This document shows positions 18,122 to 26,657 of a stretch of 64,000 nucleotides of DNA, piece after piece. The DNA is from Marinobacter sp. DY40_1A1 (GTDB lineage Bacteria > Pseudomonadota > Gammaproteobacteria > Pseudomonadales > Oleiphilaceae), in assembly GCF_016597815.1 (NCBI RefSeq), contig NZ_VCHA01000005.1, forward strand, positions 372,001-436,000. Direction: 5' to 3'. The notes beneath the pieces were generated by a model, which was given only the letters and a program-made list of their open reading frames with translations, ran no database searches and was not told where the DNA came from. The position numbers and the translations under genes were made by a program. How positions within the stretch are numbered: position 1 is the first letter of the stretch; every line of letters begins with the position of its first letter.

Positions 18122-19021
18122 ATGAACCCACACATATTGGCAGCCATTCTGGCTGCCGTTTTTATGGGCACCATCGGGGCGATTTCCATCTACGCCGATG
18201 TCAGCGCTGAAACGGTAACCTTCTATCGCCTGTTCATTGGCGCCGTTTTGATGGCTGGCTTTCTTCTGTTTACTGGCCAGAAAGATAAGATGCTTGCATG
18301 GCCAGGCCTGAAGGTTTTGGTAACAGGCGGGTTCCTTGCGGGGTTTGTGGTTTTTTATATTGTAGCGATGAGCTATACGACTATGGCGAACGCTGTAATG
18401 TTGCTGTACCTGGCACCTGTAACCGCGTCTATTACTGCGCACTTCTTTATGGGCGAACGGCTAACAGGTTCCAGCACAGCATTGATCGGGGTGGCGTTGT
18501 TTGGCTTCGCGATGATGATGGAGTTTAACTTCAATCTCTCGGGGCGAATGGAGGAAGCAGTGGGTCTCTTTTACGCTCTGTGCGCCATGCTTTGTTATGC
18601 AGCCTTTATCGTGACCAACCGGTTGATTCCTGAGCAGGTGCATGTGCTGACACGCAGTGGCTATCAGATGCTGGTAGGTGCTTTGTGTATGCTGCCTTTT
18701 ATGCTGCAACAGGGTGATAGCATTGTTGGCATGCAGTGGGGGTGGCTTGTTACAGCGGGTGTTGTCCCAGGATTTCTGGCTATTATGTTAGCCGTTGTAG
18801 CCTTGAAAGCACTCCCAACGGCTACTTATGGAACCTTGGCATACCTGGAGCCCATAACCGTGGTGGCGCTCGGGTGGTTTCTGTTTGGCCAAAGCCTGAA
18901 CACGCTGCAGATGTCTGGCTGCGCGTTAATTATCGTCTCGGGCGTTATTCAGGCAGTGTTGTCGCAAAGAGACGCTAATTTTCAGCAGCCTATTTTAACA
19001 ACAAGGACCAATCATGATTGA
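18122..19021 (+). CDS. EamA/DMT-family transporter
   Basis: The 299-residue product from ATG 18122 has ten predicted membrane segments in two five-helix repeats, the drug/metabolite transporter layout. Typical stretches are AAVFMGTIGAISIYADVSAETVTFYR at the start of the first repeat and YGTLAYLEPITVVALGWFLFGQ in the second. Members export amino acids, nucleosides or small metabolites across the inner membrane; the substrate is not set. Its end overlaps the following thioesterase gene by eight bases, so both come from one message. Confidence 0.85.
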   Translation: MNPHILAAILAAVFMGTIGAISIYADVSAETVTFYRLFIGAVLMAGFLLFTGQKDKMLAWPGLKVLVTGGFLAGFVVFYIVAMSYTTMANAVMLLYLAPVTASITAHFFMGERLTGSSTALIGVALFGFAMMMEFNFNLSGRMEEAVGLFYALCAMLCYAAFIVTNRLIPEQVHVLTRSGYQMLVGALCMLPFMLQQGDSIVGMQWGWLVTAGVVPGFLAIMLAVVALKALPTATYGTLAYLEPITVVALGWFLFGQSLNTLQMSGCALIIVSGVIQAVLSQRDANFQQPILTTRTNHD

Positions 19022-19826
19022 AGCGCTATTTCGGCGTGAAGGAGACTTTTTCGTTCCAACGCCTTCGAGTCGGGGCCCCTGGAGCCGACACCACCTGCAT
19101 GGCGGGCCAGTGGTGGGATTGATGGCACATGCCATGGAGCATGCGTCGGATAACGCGAGCTTGAATTTAACGAGGCTTACTGTGGATCTGCTAAGGCCTG
19201 CACCGGATGCACCTCTAACGGTGACCACCCGGTTGGTTCGTGGCGGCTCGCGGCTTCAAATACTTGAGGCATCATTACTTGCTGGCGACACCAAGGTTGC
19301 TCGCGCAAGTGCCCTTTTTCTGGAGCACTCTCAGGTCGCCGTTCCGGAATACGGTCGCTTTTCGCCATCAGAATACGAACCTCCTGCAGGACCGGTTGAG
19401 GCAAACATATCGGAGGCAGCAGGTTGGACAAATCAATACAGTCCGGTGGGGCTCCATAGCACCGCCAAAGCTGTTCTCATCGATGGTGTTAAGGCTCAAG
19501 GTCAAGGCATTGCATGGATGAAGCTGCCGGTGCCTGTTGTGGAAGGCATCGAAACAAGCCCTGGCGTTATGGCTGCTACGCTTTGTGATTTTGGTAACGG
19601 TGTAGGTCAGTTGGGCTTGGGTGGTGATGTTGGTTGCATCAATGCTGATGCAACACTCTATCTTCATCGAATGCCAGTGGGGGAGTGGTTGGGGTTGGAT
19701 GCTCGCAGCCGAATGCAAGATACAGCTGTTGGCCTTGTTGAAACCACTCTGTTCGACCGCCACGGCCCTGTGGGCAAAGTCATGCAGGCCATCATCCCCA
19801 TGAGAATGCCTGGAGCTGAGGGCTAG
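19014..19826 (+). CDS. Acyl-CoA thioesterase family protein (double hotdog)
   Basis: This 270-residue protein has the layout of a tandem hotdog thioesterase. The first half has HHLHGGPVVGLMAHAME and LTRLTVDLLRPAP, and the second half has DFGNGVGQLGLGGDVGCINADATLYLHRMPVGEWLGLDAR. The family hydrolyses acyl-CoA esters; chain-length preference is not visible. It begins inside the end of the EamA gene and ends just before a strong hairpin terminator. The coupling with an exporter might mean that the freed acid or a relative is exported, but this is only an inference from order. Confidence 0.78.
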   Translation: MIEALFRREGDFFVPTPSSRGPWSRHHLHGGPVVGLMAHAMEHASDNASLNLTRLTVDLLRPAPDAPLTVTTRLVRGGSRLQILEASLLAGDTKVARASALFLEHSQVAVPEYGRFSPSEYEPPAGPVEANISEAAGWTNQYSPVGLHSTAKAVLIDGVKAQGQGIAWMKLPVPVVEGIETSPGVMAATLCDFGNGVGQLGLGGDVGCINADATLYLHRMPVGEWLGLDARSRMQDTAVGLVETTLFDRHGPVGKVMQAIIPMRMPGAEG

Positions 19827-19829
19827 CTT

Positions 19830-19860
19830 AAAGAGGCTGGCATATAGGGCCAGCCTCTTT
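19830..19860. terminator. Bidirectional intrinsic terminator between thioesterase and tsdA-like genes
   Basis: A perfect 12-base stem (19830-19841 with 19849-19860) closes a seven-base loop, with AAA at one end and TTT at the other. It sits between two convergent genes and should stop transcription from both sides. Confidence 0.88.
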
Positions 19861-19869
19861 CAATTTCTA

Positions 19870-20883
19870 TTACTCAAACGTTCTTGAGCGAATTGAATCG
19901 GGTTTCAGGAAGGGTTTCTCACCTGTGTTTCTGTGATCCCCGAGCACGTGACCGTCAGTTTCCCTGGTCTGCCCGTACATTGAATGTTTATGGAAACGTG
20001 CCTCGGTATTTTTCAGGGTTTCTGCCACATCTCCCGTGTAACGGGGGTCCTGTGGGCGCTCCTGATTGCTCATGTAGTAAGCTATATCCCAGGATTCCTG
20101 ATCGCTAAGGCTATTAGGCTGCCCTAAAGGCATGTTGTTCTTGATGAACCCGGCCGCAGTGAATATCCGCACAATTCCGGCTCCCCAGTTGTTAGACATA
20201 TCACCCCAGGTTGCCGGAAAAACAGTCTCACTCCCCACGCGTAGCCCTTCACCATAGTTGCCATGGCAAACGGAGCACTTTTCTTCAAAGGCCGCTTCAC
20301 CGCGAGCATAGCTTAGTTCTTCAGGGCGATCTGGTGCGGGGAACCCGCGGCCATAGATGGGCTGTTCCGGGTACATGGCGACGCCCTTGGCCAACCACTG
20401 GTGGTAAGCGGATATGGCAAGCATATTGTCGCTGCCATACTCTGGCGGCTTGCCGTTCATGGAGTAGGTGAAGCAGCCCGCAATTCGCTCTTCCAGGTTA
20501 TTTACATGATCATTTTTACCACGGAAGTTCGGTAGCGTTACGGCTGCAGGCCACACAGGGGCGCTGAAGGGCATGCGGCCTTCACCCAAATGGCAACTGG
20601 AGCAGTTCATGTTGTTGAATACGTTCTCGCCACGCAGCTGTTGGGTGTTGGTGAACAGGTCGTAGCCGCGCCGGATAACACGCTTTAACTCCGGATGCAG
20701 TTTGGCGCTTTCGAGATCTTCCATCGTGGGCGGAATGTGCACCAGCTCGTTGCCCTTCGGGGCCGGGTAACCGAGTTCTGTCAGTGTGTCGATATACTGT
20801 TGGGTAGTTGTGTCTTTTGCAGATGCATTTACCGAAAGCAACAGGGTTCCAGACAGGGCGGCGTAACTCAATGTGCGAATCAT
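19870..20883 (-). CDS. tsdA: Diheme c-type cytochrome, thiosulfate dehydrogenase (TsdA) family
   Basis: The 337-residue product has a signal peptide (to about residue 22) and two haem sites, CSSCH (94-98) and CSVCH (203-207). A Cys at 137 (ERIAGCFTYSMNGK) occupies the place where TsdA proteins carry the unusual Cys ligand of the first haem, and NMLAISAYHQWLAKG resembles the matching TsdA segment. TsdA oxidises two thiosulfates to tetrathionate in the periplasm, and in some bacteria works in reverse. The gene lies 15 bases after a c4-type diheme cytochrome gene, the usual tsdB-tsdA order. SoxA-like cytochromes are the main alternative. Confidence 0.75.
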   Translation of the reverse strand: MIRTLSYAALSGTLLLSVNASAKDTTTQQYIDTLTELGYPAPKGNELVHIPPTMEDLESAKLHPELKRVIRRGYDLFTNTQQLRGENVFNNMNCSSCHLGEGRMPFSAPVWPAAVTLPNFRGKNDHVNNLEERIAGCFTYSMNGKPPEYGSDNMLAISAYHQWLAKGVAMYPEQPIYGRGFPAPDRPEELSYARGEAAFEEKCSVCHGNYGEGLRVGSETVFPATWGDMSNNWGAGIVRIFTAAGFIKNNMPLGQPNSLSDQESWDIAYYMSNQERPQDPRYTGDVAETLKNTEARFHKHSMYGQTRETDGHVLGDHRNTGEKPFLKPDSIRSRTFE

Positions 20884-20898
20884 GATGTCGGAATCCTC

Positions 20899-21540
20899 TT
20901 AGTTGCCCGCAGGGCTTTGGCTTGCGAGCCAAACGGCTACTGCGTGAATATCATCATCGCTCATCCGGCGGGCGATGGAGCCCATCAGGTCTTGGGTGTC
21001 ATTCTTTCTGTTGCCTGCTTTCCAGGCTTGTAGCTGGGCTTCAATGTAACCGGCGTGTTGACCGGAGATGCCGGGGAAATCACCCCCGGCACCCTGGCTG
21101 TCCGAGCCATGACAGCTTTTGCACGAGACAATGTAAGCAGACCAATCACCACGTTCTGCAAGCTGCTGGCCGCGGTTGAGGGTTGCTTCATCTGCACCTT
21201 CACTGCCTTTACCTTGAGTTGCCGGGAGGCTGGCATAGTACGCGGCCACATCTTCGATCTGCTGCTCATCCAGCATACTGGCGAACGGTATCATGCTGGC
21301 ATTGCTTCGGGCGCCGGATTTGTAGTCATGCAACTGCTTGGAAATGTAAGTTGCGCTCAACCCGGCCAAGCGTGGCCAGGATTCACCGCCTGCGATGTTC
21401 ATGCCGCCGCCATCGGCCTGGTGGCAGGCCATGCACATGGCCGCAGATGCTGCGCCTCGCTCGGCGTCTGCTTCCGCAAACACCCAGGCCGAGCAGCTAG
21501 ACAACCCAAATGCTGTCAGCAGTATCGGAATTTTTTTCAT
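20899..21540 (-). CDS. tsdB: Diheme cytochrome c4-like protein, probable TsdB
   Basis: ATG 21540 gives 213 residues with a signal peptide ending near AFA and two similar cytochrome c domains. Their haem sites are CMACH (36-40) and CKSCH (140-144), with later Met residues able to serve as axial ligands. This two-domain layout is cytochrome c4 and also TsdB, the electron acceptor of thiosulfate dehydrogenase. Direct placement before the tsdA-like gene favours TsdB, which would pass electrons from thiosulfate to terminal oxidases. A cytochrome c4 serving other pathways remains possible. Confidence 0.75.
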   Translation of the reverse strand: MKKIPILLTAFGLSSCSAWVFAEADAERGAASAAMCMACHQADGGGMNIAGGESWPRLAGLSATYISKQLHDYKSGARSNASMIPFASMLDEQQIEDVAAYYASLPATQGKGSEGADEATLNRGQQLAERGDWSAYIVSCKSCHGSDSQGAGGDFPGISGQHAGYIEAQLQAWKAGNRKNDTQDLMGSIARRMSDDDIHAVAVWLASQSPAGN

Positions 21541-21626
21541 GGTCAATTAGCCTATTGGTAAACACTATCTGAGGATGGTGTATTTCTATGAATTTAGCCA
21601 AGATGCCTGTGATGAAAGAAATTATC

Positions 21627-21640
21627 TTGATAATTGTCAA
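21627..21640. promoter_or_regulatory. Anr/Fnr-like box upstream of tsdB
   Basis: TTGATAATTGTCAA matches the Fnr/Anr consensus TTGAT-N4-ATCAA at nine of ten positions. It lies about 87 bases upstream of the tsdB start in the divergent region shared with the MuiA-family gene, so oxygen-responsive control of either gene is possible. Confidence 0.55.
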
Positions 21641-21840
21641 AATAAAATGACTTGTATGCTGACAGGAGTGGGAGTCGAGCCCTACGAACAAATGTATTGT
21701 TGCCGCCAGTATTACCTTTCCGGAATATGTATTTTGAGTAAGGTAGGGCCGCCTTCGATGCCAAAGGCGTGTGTATCATGTACTTTAACCGGTAGTGTCA
21801 TTTCCGCATTAACCTGCTGCAACCCGAAAGGTAACCTTGA

Positions 21841-23400
21841 ATGAGAAAGCACAGCCTACTTGCAATCGCCATTGCGTTAGCGCCGTTAAGTGCTCAGGCA
21901 GACATCACCGCCGCAACTCTGTATCCATCCCACGCCGAGCTCACCTGGCTGGAGAGCGAGCAGGTAAGTTCAGGTGTAGGCATTATCGAAATCGATGGCT
22001 TGCCGGTTAGCCTGCAGGATCAGAGCCTTCAGGTAGTGCTTGAGGGAATTACCGGAGCCCGGATACAGCAGGTACAGATTAGCCGTGTGGAGCAGGCAGA
22101 GTTTGTGGCCGGTGAGACCCGCAGGCTCCGGGATGAGCTGGATATTGTTAATGCACGGATTCAGGCGCAAGAGGATTTGATAAAAGCCTGGAACCAACAG
22201 GTAACCCTTGCCAGCAAAGCCGCAGAACTGCCCCATGAGTTGAAGGCTTCCGAATTGAACGAGATGGCCGCTGCGTTGAAGGATACAACCCAGGGAGCAT
22301 TGTCGGAGATCAGGGCTATTCGATCGGAAATGACTGGCGACGTAGCCTTGAGGGACCGTTTGATGCGGGATCTTGCTCAAATCAAGCAAGGTGCCAAGGC
22401 CACCAAGAAAGTGCGTGTGCATTACCAGGCACCGGTGACTGGTGAGCTTCAGGTAAAGCTCAAGTTTCAAACATTGGAGGCCAGCTGGCGCAGCGAATTC
22501 ACTGCACGCCTCAAATCCGAGCTGGAAGGTAAGGCTGGTGGCGAAATGGCCCTGGAACATCTTGCAGTGGTGCAGCAATCAACAGGCACCAATTGGGAGG
22601 GTGTAGAGCTGCACCTTGCAACTGCCAATGTCCGCCGGGGAACCGCGATGCCACCACTATATTCCTGGGTCGTCAGCCCAGAGCCGCCTGAGGTATACAA
22701 CACCAAGTCTTTAGCGCGCTCAGCAGATATGCAGGCTGAAATGGTAATGGCTAGCCCGGCTGTTGTGGAACGCCAGAGCACCTTCACTCAAAGTTATCGG
22801 CTGTCCCAGCCGGTGGACATTCCAAGTGGCAATTCCGGGCAGCGTTTGACGGTAGCGGAGCACCGCATTCCTGCTGAGGTTGCCACATGGGTCGCACCGG
22901 TAATGAACACGACCGGCTACCTGCATGCTACGGGCATATTCAAATCAGAGGCTCCGATTCCCGCAGGGCGAGTTACTCTTTACAGGGATGGCCAGAGCGT
23001 GGGAGAAAGCTATCTGCCGGAACTGACGGATGGCGAGGAGCTAACCTTGGGGTTCGGCGTGGATGAAGGCATCCGGGTAGCGGTAGTGAATGAGCTTGAG
23101 CGCACAGGCGAGGAAGGCGTGTGGAAGAGTGAAAATGTTCAGCGCCGGCAAAATCGTTTTGAGATCACCAACCATCACTCCAAAGCGGTAAATGTCCGGG
23201 TATTTGATCGGATTCCTGTATCCCAGAAAGACATCCTCACCGTTAAGCCCCTTGAGATAAGCGAGCCTGTTCAGCGGAATGTTGATGATAAAAAAGGCGT
23301 TTTGGCGTGGGATCGAGAGGTACCCGCAGGTGGAACCGTCAACCTGAAGTCCGGGTTCGAGATTCGGGTTCCTGAGGGAACCGAGCTGCCACGGCTTTGA
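21841..23400 (+). CDS. DUF4139-domain protein, mucoidy inhibitor MuiA family
   Basis: The 519-residue protein begins with a signal peptide (cleavage near AQA, residue 20). A DUF4140-like N-terminal domain (ITAATLYPSHAELTW) leads into a charged coiled-coil (residues about 85-165) and then a large DUF4139 beta domain (VRVHYQAPVTGELQVKL, then TYVF-less core to FEIRVPEG). This is the architecture of the MuiA-like family, named for an effect on mucoid growth but without a known activity. It is transcribed divergently from tsdB, about 300 bases away, and ends at a hairpin terminator. It is probably periplasmic. Confidence 0.82.
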   Translation: MRKHSLLAIAIALAPLSAQADITAATLYPSHAELTWLESEQVSSGVGIIEIDGLPVSLQDQSLQVVLEGITGARIQQVQISRVEQAEFVAGETRRLRDELDIVNARIQAQEDLIKAWNQQVTLASKAAELPHELKASELNEMAAALKDTTQGALSEIRAIRSEMTGDVALRDRLMRDLAQIKQGAKATKKVRVHYQAPVTGELQVKLKFQTLEASWRSEFTARLKSELEGKAGGEMALEHLAVVQQSTGTNWEGVELHLATANVRRGTAMPPLYSWVVSPEPPEVYNTKSLARSADMQAEMVMASPAVVERQSTFTQSYRLSQPVDIPSGNSGQRLTVAEHRIPAEVATWVAPVMNTTGYLHATGIFKSEAPIPAGRVTLYRDGQSVGESYLPELTDGEELTLGFGVDEGIRVAVVNELERTGEEGVWKSENVQRRQNRFEITNHHSKAVNVRVFDRIPVSQKDILTVKPLEISEPVQRNVDDKKGVLAWDREVPAGGTVNLKSGFEIRVPEGTELPRL

Positions 23401-23409
23401 TCCCTGAAT

Positions 23410-23439
23410 TCCAAGGGCACCTGCAGGCATGCCCTTGGA
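23410..23439. terminator. Hairpin between convergent MuiA-family and FGGY kinase genes
   Basis: The arms TCCAAGGGCA (23410-23419) and TGCCCTTGGA (23430-23439) are perfect over ten bases with a ten-base loop. There is no strong T-run, but the position between two convergent stops supports a bidirectional terminator. Confidence 0.7.
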
Positions 23440-23456
23440 GTTAATGTGAATCTAAT

Positions 23457-25016
23457 TTACTTCGGGTAGCCAGTGATATCCCGGATCTTCTGGTACAGCG
23501 GTTGCAGTTGCGGATACATGCGCAGGTAAACCTCGGAGTATAGCTTTTCGTAAAGGTTGCGTGCTTCGGGGTTGGGATGAAACACGTCCCCAACTCTTGT
23601 CATTGCGGCGACCGCTGTTTCAAAATCCGGGTGCAGGCCAAGGCCAACTGCGGCATCTATGGCCGCTCCCAACCCCGAGGTTTCATAGGTGTGGGGGCGC
23701 TCTGCGGGTAAGCCGAAAACGTCTGCCGTGAGTTGCATGGCTGCATCGCTCTGGGAGCCACCGCCGGCCACTCGAAGCTTGGTGATTTTGATACCGCTGC
23801 GCTTTTCAATTTTCTCTTTGCCTTCCCGGAGTGCGTAAGCCAGGCCTTCCAGGATCGCTCTGTAGATGTGCGAGCGGGTGTGAACATCACCAAACCCGAT
23901 AATAGACCCTTTTGCTTCCGGCCCCGGTTGGCGCACGCCAGGTGACCAGTAGGGCTGCAACATCAGGCCCATGGAGCCGGCAGGCACGGACTTAACCAGC
24001 TCATCAAACAGTTCTTCAGGCTCTATGCCTCGCTTTTCGGCAATCTCCCGTTCCCTCAAACCGAATTCCCGCTTGAACCAGCTAACCATCCAGAATCCCC
24101 GATATATCATTACCTCGGTGGAATAGTGCCCGGGTCTTGCGGAAGGATAGGGCGGCATCAATTTAACCGGTTCCACATACCGCTTGTTGGTGGCATTGAT
24201 GGTGGCGGTTGTTCCATAGCTCATGCAGCCAACATCAGGTGTGAGGCCTCCGGAACCAAGGATTTCACAGGCCTTGTCAGACGCAGCCGCAATTACCGGC
24301 AAACCTTCCGAAAGCCCAAGATGGATGGCCGCTTCTGCCGTGAGGTGGCCGAGAGTGGTGCCGGGGCTGACCAAATCTGGCAGCATGGACCTTTTGACGG
24401 GCATTACATCCCACTTGAAATCCCTTTTGGCGGCCCATCGGTGCCTTTTGTAATCAAAGGGCAGGTAACCCACCTGGCTGCCGGTAGAATCTTTAAATTC
24501 GCCTGTTAAACGGTAATTCAGGTATCCGGATAACAGAAGGAAGTGTCGGGTCTTTTTCCAGATTTCCGGTTGGTTCTGGGAAATCCAGTTCGCTTGTGTA
24601 TTCTCTCGGAACCGTTTAACCGTGTCTTCAAGCCGCGCCAGTTTGAATATCCACCCCCAAGGACCTTTTACCGGGCCGTCAACCCGAGCATGGCGCTGAT
24701 CCAGCCAGATAATTGCTGGCCGTAGCGGTTTGCCATGCTCGTCGAGGTTAATCACGGTGCCGCGCTGGGTGGTTACCGCGATTCCTGCCACTTGGTCGGG
24801 TGTTACATTTGTAGATGCCCAAAGTTCAACACAGGCTTTGCCAAGACTTTCCCAAAAGTACTCTGGATGCTGTTCCGCCCAGCCCGGCTGAACTGAGAAG
24901 TATGGCTCAATCTCTTGTCGACCCTTGGCAATCAGGTTGCCTTTGGTATCGAAGAGCAGGGCGCGAATGCTTTGAGTGCCGTTATCAATGGCTAAAATCA
25001 GTGGGTCAGGCTGCAT
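23457..25016 (-). CDS. FGGY-family carbohydrate kinase
   Basis: ATG 25016 gives 519 residues opening with the phosphate-binding motif LILAIDNGTQSIRALLFD, then the FGGY signatures around VTTQRGTVINLDEHGKPLRPAIIWLDQR and the C-terminal GGGSQSDAAMQLTADVFGLP. These are sugar or polyol kinases of the glycerol/xylulose/gluconate group; the exact substrate is not clear. The start lies 11 bases inside the end of the GlpD-like gene, so the two are coupled. With the upstream GlpD-like and AGPS-like genes, a C3 polyol such as glycerol or an alkylglycerol is a candidate substrate, by inference. Confidence 0.85.
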   Translation of the reverse strand: MQPDPLILAIDNGTQSIRALLFDTKGNLIAKGRQEIEPYFSVQPGWAEQHPEYFWESLGKACVELWASTNVTPDQVAGIAVTTQRGTVINLDEHGKPLRPAIIWLDQRHARVDGPVKGPWGWIFKLARLEDTVKRFRENTQANWISQNQPEIWKKTRHFLLLSGYLNYRLTGEFKDSTGSQVGYLPFDYKRHRWAAKRDFKWDVMPVKRSMLPDLVSPGTTLGHLTAEAAIHLGLSEGLPVIAAASDKACEILGSGGLTPDVGCMSYGTTATINATNKRYVEPVKLMPPYPSARPGHYSTEVMIYRGFWMVSWFKREFGLREREIAEKRGIEPEELFDELVKSVPAGSMGLMLQPYWSPGVRQPGPEAKGSIIGFGDVHTRSHIYRAILEGLAYALREGKEKIEKRSGIKITKLRVAGGGSQSDAAMQLTADVFGLPAERPHTYETSGLGAAIDAAVGLGLHPDFETAVAAMTRVGDVFHPNPEARNLYEKLYSEVYLRMYPQLQPLYQKIRDITGYPK

Positions 25017-26643
25017 GCTTTGGCTCCGGCCGTCCCGGGAGGGAGTAGGCCTCACTCCAGAGTGCCAGATACCTGGCTTCTTCGGCATGCCAATGTTCGT
25101 CATCCCAGTTAAGAGCGCTTTGGCAATGTTGTTTCAGTGCTGGTAACAGCGCTTTGCCGCCTTCGGGGACTATCAGCCCAAGCCGGGTGCGGCGCAGCAT
25201 AAGATCGTCCAGGTGTTTGACATCTTCCTGCAAGCAGGCCCATGTAACCTCGGCCCACAACAGTTCGCCCGGGATTGAGGCTAGGCCACTACTATTACTT
25301 ACAGGGACAGCGGGGCCGGCTTTAAGTACGGAGGCCAGATCTGCACCATAAAAACCGGTGAGGCGTTGCCAATTCTGATGGGTGATGCCCCCGGGCTTGT
25401 GAGCCACTGGCGTTGGTCTGAATACCGCATCTTTCTCGGGGCGCAGTTTCTCGTTACCGCCGAGGCCTCTTGTGAGAGCTTCTCTTGCGATCAAGCGGAA
25501 GGTGGTGAGTTTGCCGCCCGCGATACTTATAAGGCCTTTGTCCTCACGGAACTCATGCTCCCGGCTTTCTTTGGACGGTGCTTTTGACTGGGCATTCCCG
25601 ATAGCAGGTTTTGGCGCTGCGGTAACGACCGGCCTTACACCAGCCCAGGTTGAGATCACATCGTCTTTTGAAATACCGGCACCGGGAAACAGGCTGTTGG
25701 AAATACGCAAAAGGTAATCAACTTCCTCAGCTGAAATGCGCGGTTCTCTATCCAGGCTGTCTGTATGGTCTAGATCAGTTGTGCCCAACACTGTAGTGCC
25801 GGCCCAAGGGAAGGCAAAAACAGGGCGTTTGTCATCCGGGTGGAGCAAGGAAACAGTGCAGGAAATGGGCAGAGTTTTCCACGGGAGGACAAGATGGCTG
25901 CCACGAAGGGGACGAATCGTCATCGGCTGCTCGCCGTTGTCGGATTGCTGCAGTCGGTCTGCCCACACACCGGTGGCGTTGATAACCACAGGTGTATCAA
26001 CCGCAAAGGTGTTCGCATCGTCTTCAGCTTTAAGTTCAAGCCCACTGACTTTTCCATTCGTGCGGAGTACTTGCACGGCCTTAACGTAGTTGAGGCACCA
26101 TGCGCCGTCCTGGCGGGCTTCTGAAATTACTCGTTGTACAAGCCTGGCGTCGTCTGTGACAGCATCAGTAAAGCCACTGGCACCTATCATTTTTTGCATA
26201 TTCAGGCCGGGCACCCACTGCATGGTTTCACCCGGGGTCAGCAAATGGCGGGATTTGGAATGGGCTATCCAGTCATAAACACGAAGCAGTATCTGAAACA
26301 GCCGGGGCCCGGGAAACTGGCGCTGAAAGTGGGGCATGATAAAGCGCAGGGGATCAATGAGCCCCGGCGCTTCTGTCATCAACCGCTGGCGCTCAGTTAC
26401 AGCATCGCGAGTCAGACCGTATTGGCCGCTGCCAAGATACCTCAGGCCACCGTGAACCATTTTTGAGGATCGGCTGGAGGTGCCCCATGCAAAATCTTTT
26501 TGTTCAACCAGCAAGGTTTTCAGGCCGCTGCCTGCAGCCTCCCGTGCTATGCCTGCACCCGTAATGCCGCCCCCAATCACAACCACATCAAAGGCTTGGG
26601 GGCTACTCTTAAGTTCGCGTAGCAATGCGTCTCGGCGGTTCAT
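25006..26643 (-). CDS. FAD-dependent glycerol-3-phosphate dehydrogenase-like protein
   Basis: The 545-residue product starts at ATG 26643, which has ggag eight bases upstream. ATG 26661 overlaps the preceding stop as ATGA and is an alternative. The FAD fold FDVVVIGGGITGAGIAREA is followed by WGTSSRSSKMVHGGLRYL, GTTDLDHTD and GGKLTTFRLIAREA, the pattern of aerobic GlpD. GlpD proteins oxidise glycerol 3-phosphate to dihydroxyacetone phosphate at the membrane and feed quinones. It sits between an AGPS-like gene and an FGGY kinase, away from any glpF or glpR, so it may be a specialised paralogue rather than housekeeping GlpD. Confidence 0.85.
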   Translation of the reverse strand: MNRRDALLRELKSSPQAFDVVVIGGGITGAGIAREAAGSGLKTLLVEQKDFAWGTSSRSSKMVHGGLRYLGSGQYGLTRDAVTERQRLMTEAPGLIDPLRFIMPHFQRQFPGPRLFQILLRVYDWIAHSKSRHLLTPGETMQWVPGLNMQKMIGASGFTDAVTDDARLVQRVISEARQDGAWCLNYVKAVQVLRTNGKVSGLELKAEDDANTFAVDTPVVINATGVWADRLQQSDNGEQPMTIRPLRGSHLVLPWKTLPISCTVSLLHPDDKRPVFAFPWAGTTVLGTTDLDHTDSLDREPRISAEEVDYLLRISNSLFPGAGISKDDVISTWAGVRPVVTAAPKPAIGNAQSKAPSKESREHEFREDKGLISIAGGKLTTFRLIAREALTRGLGGNEKLRPEKDAVFRPTPVAHKPGGITHQNWQRLTGFYGADLASVLKAGPAVPVSNSSGLASIPGELLWAEVTWACLQEDVKHLDDLMLRRTRLGLIVPEGGKALLPALKQHCQSALNWDDEHWHAEEARYLALWSEAYSLPGRPEPKHAA

Positions 26644-26657
26644 CGGGGGCGCTCCGC

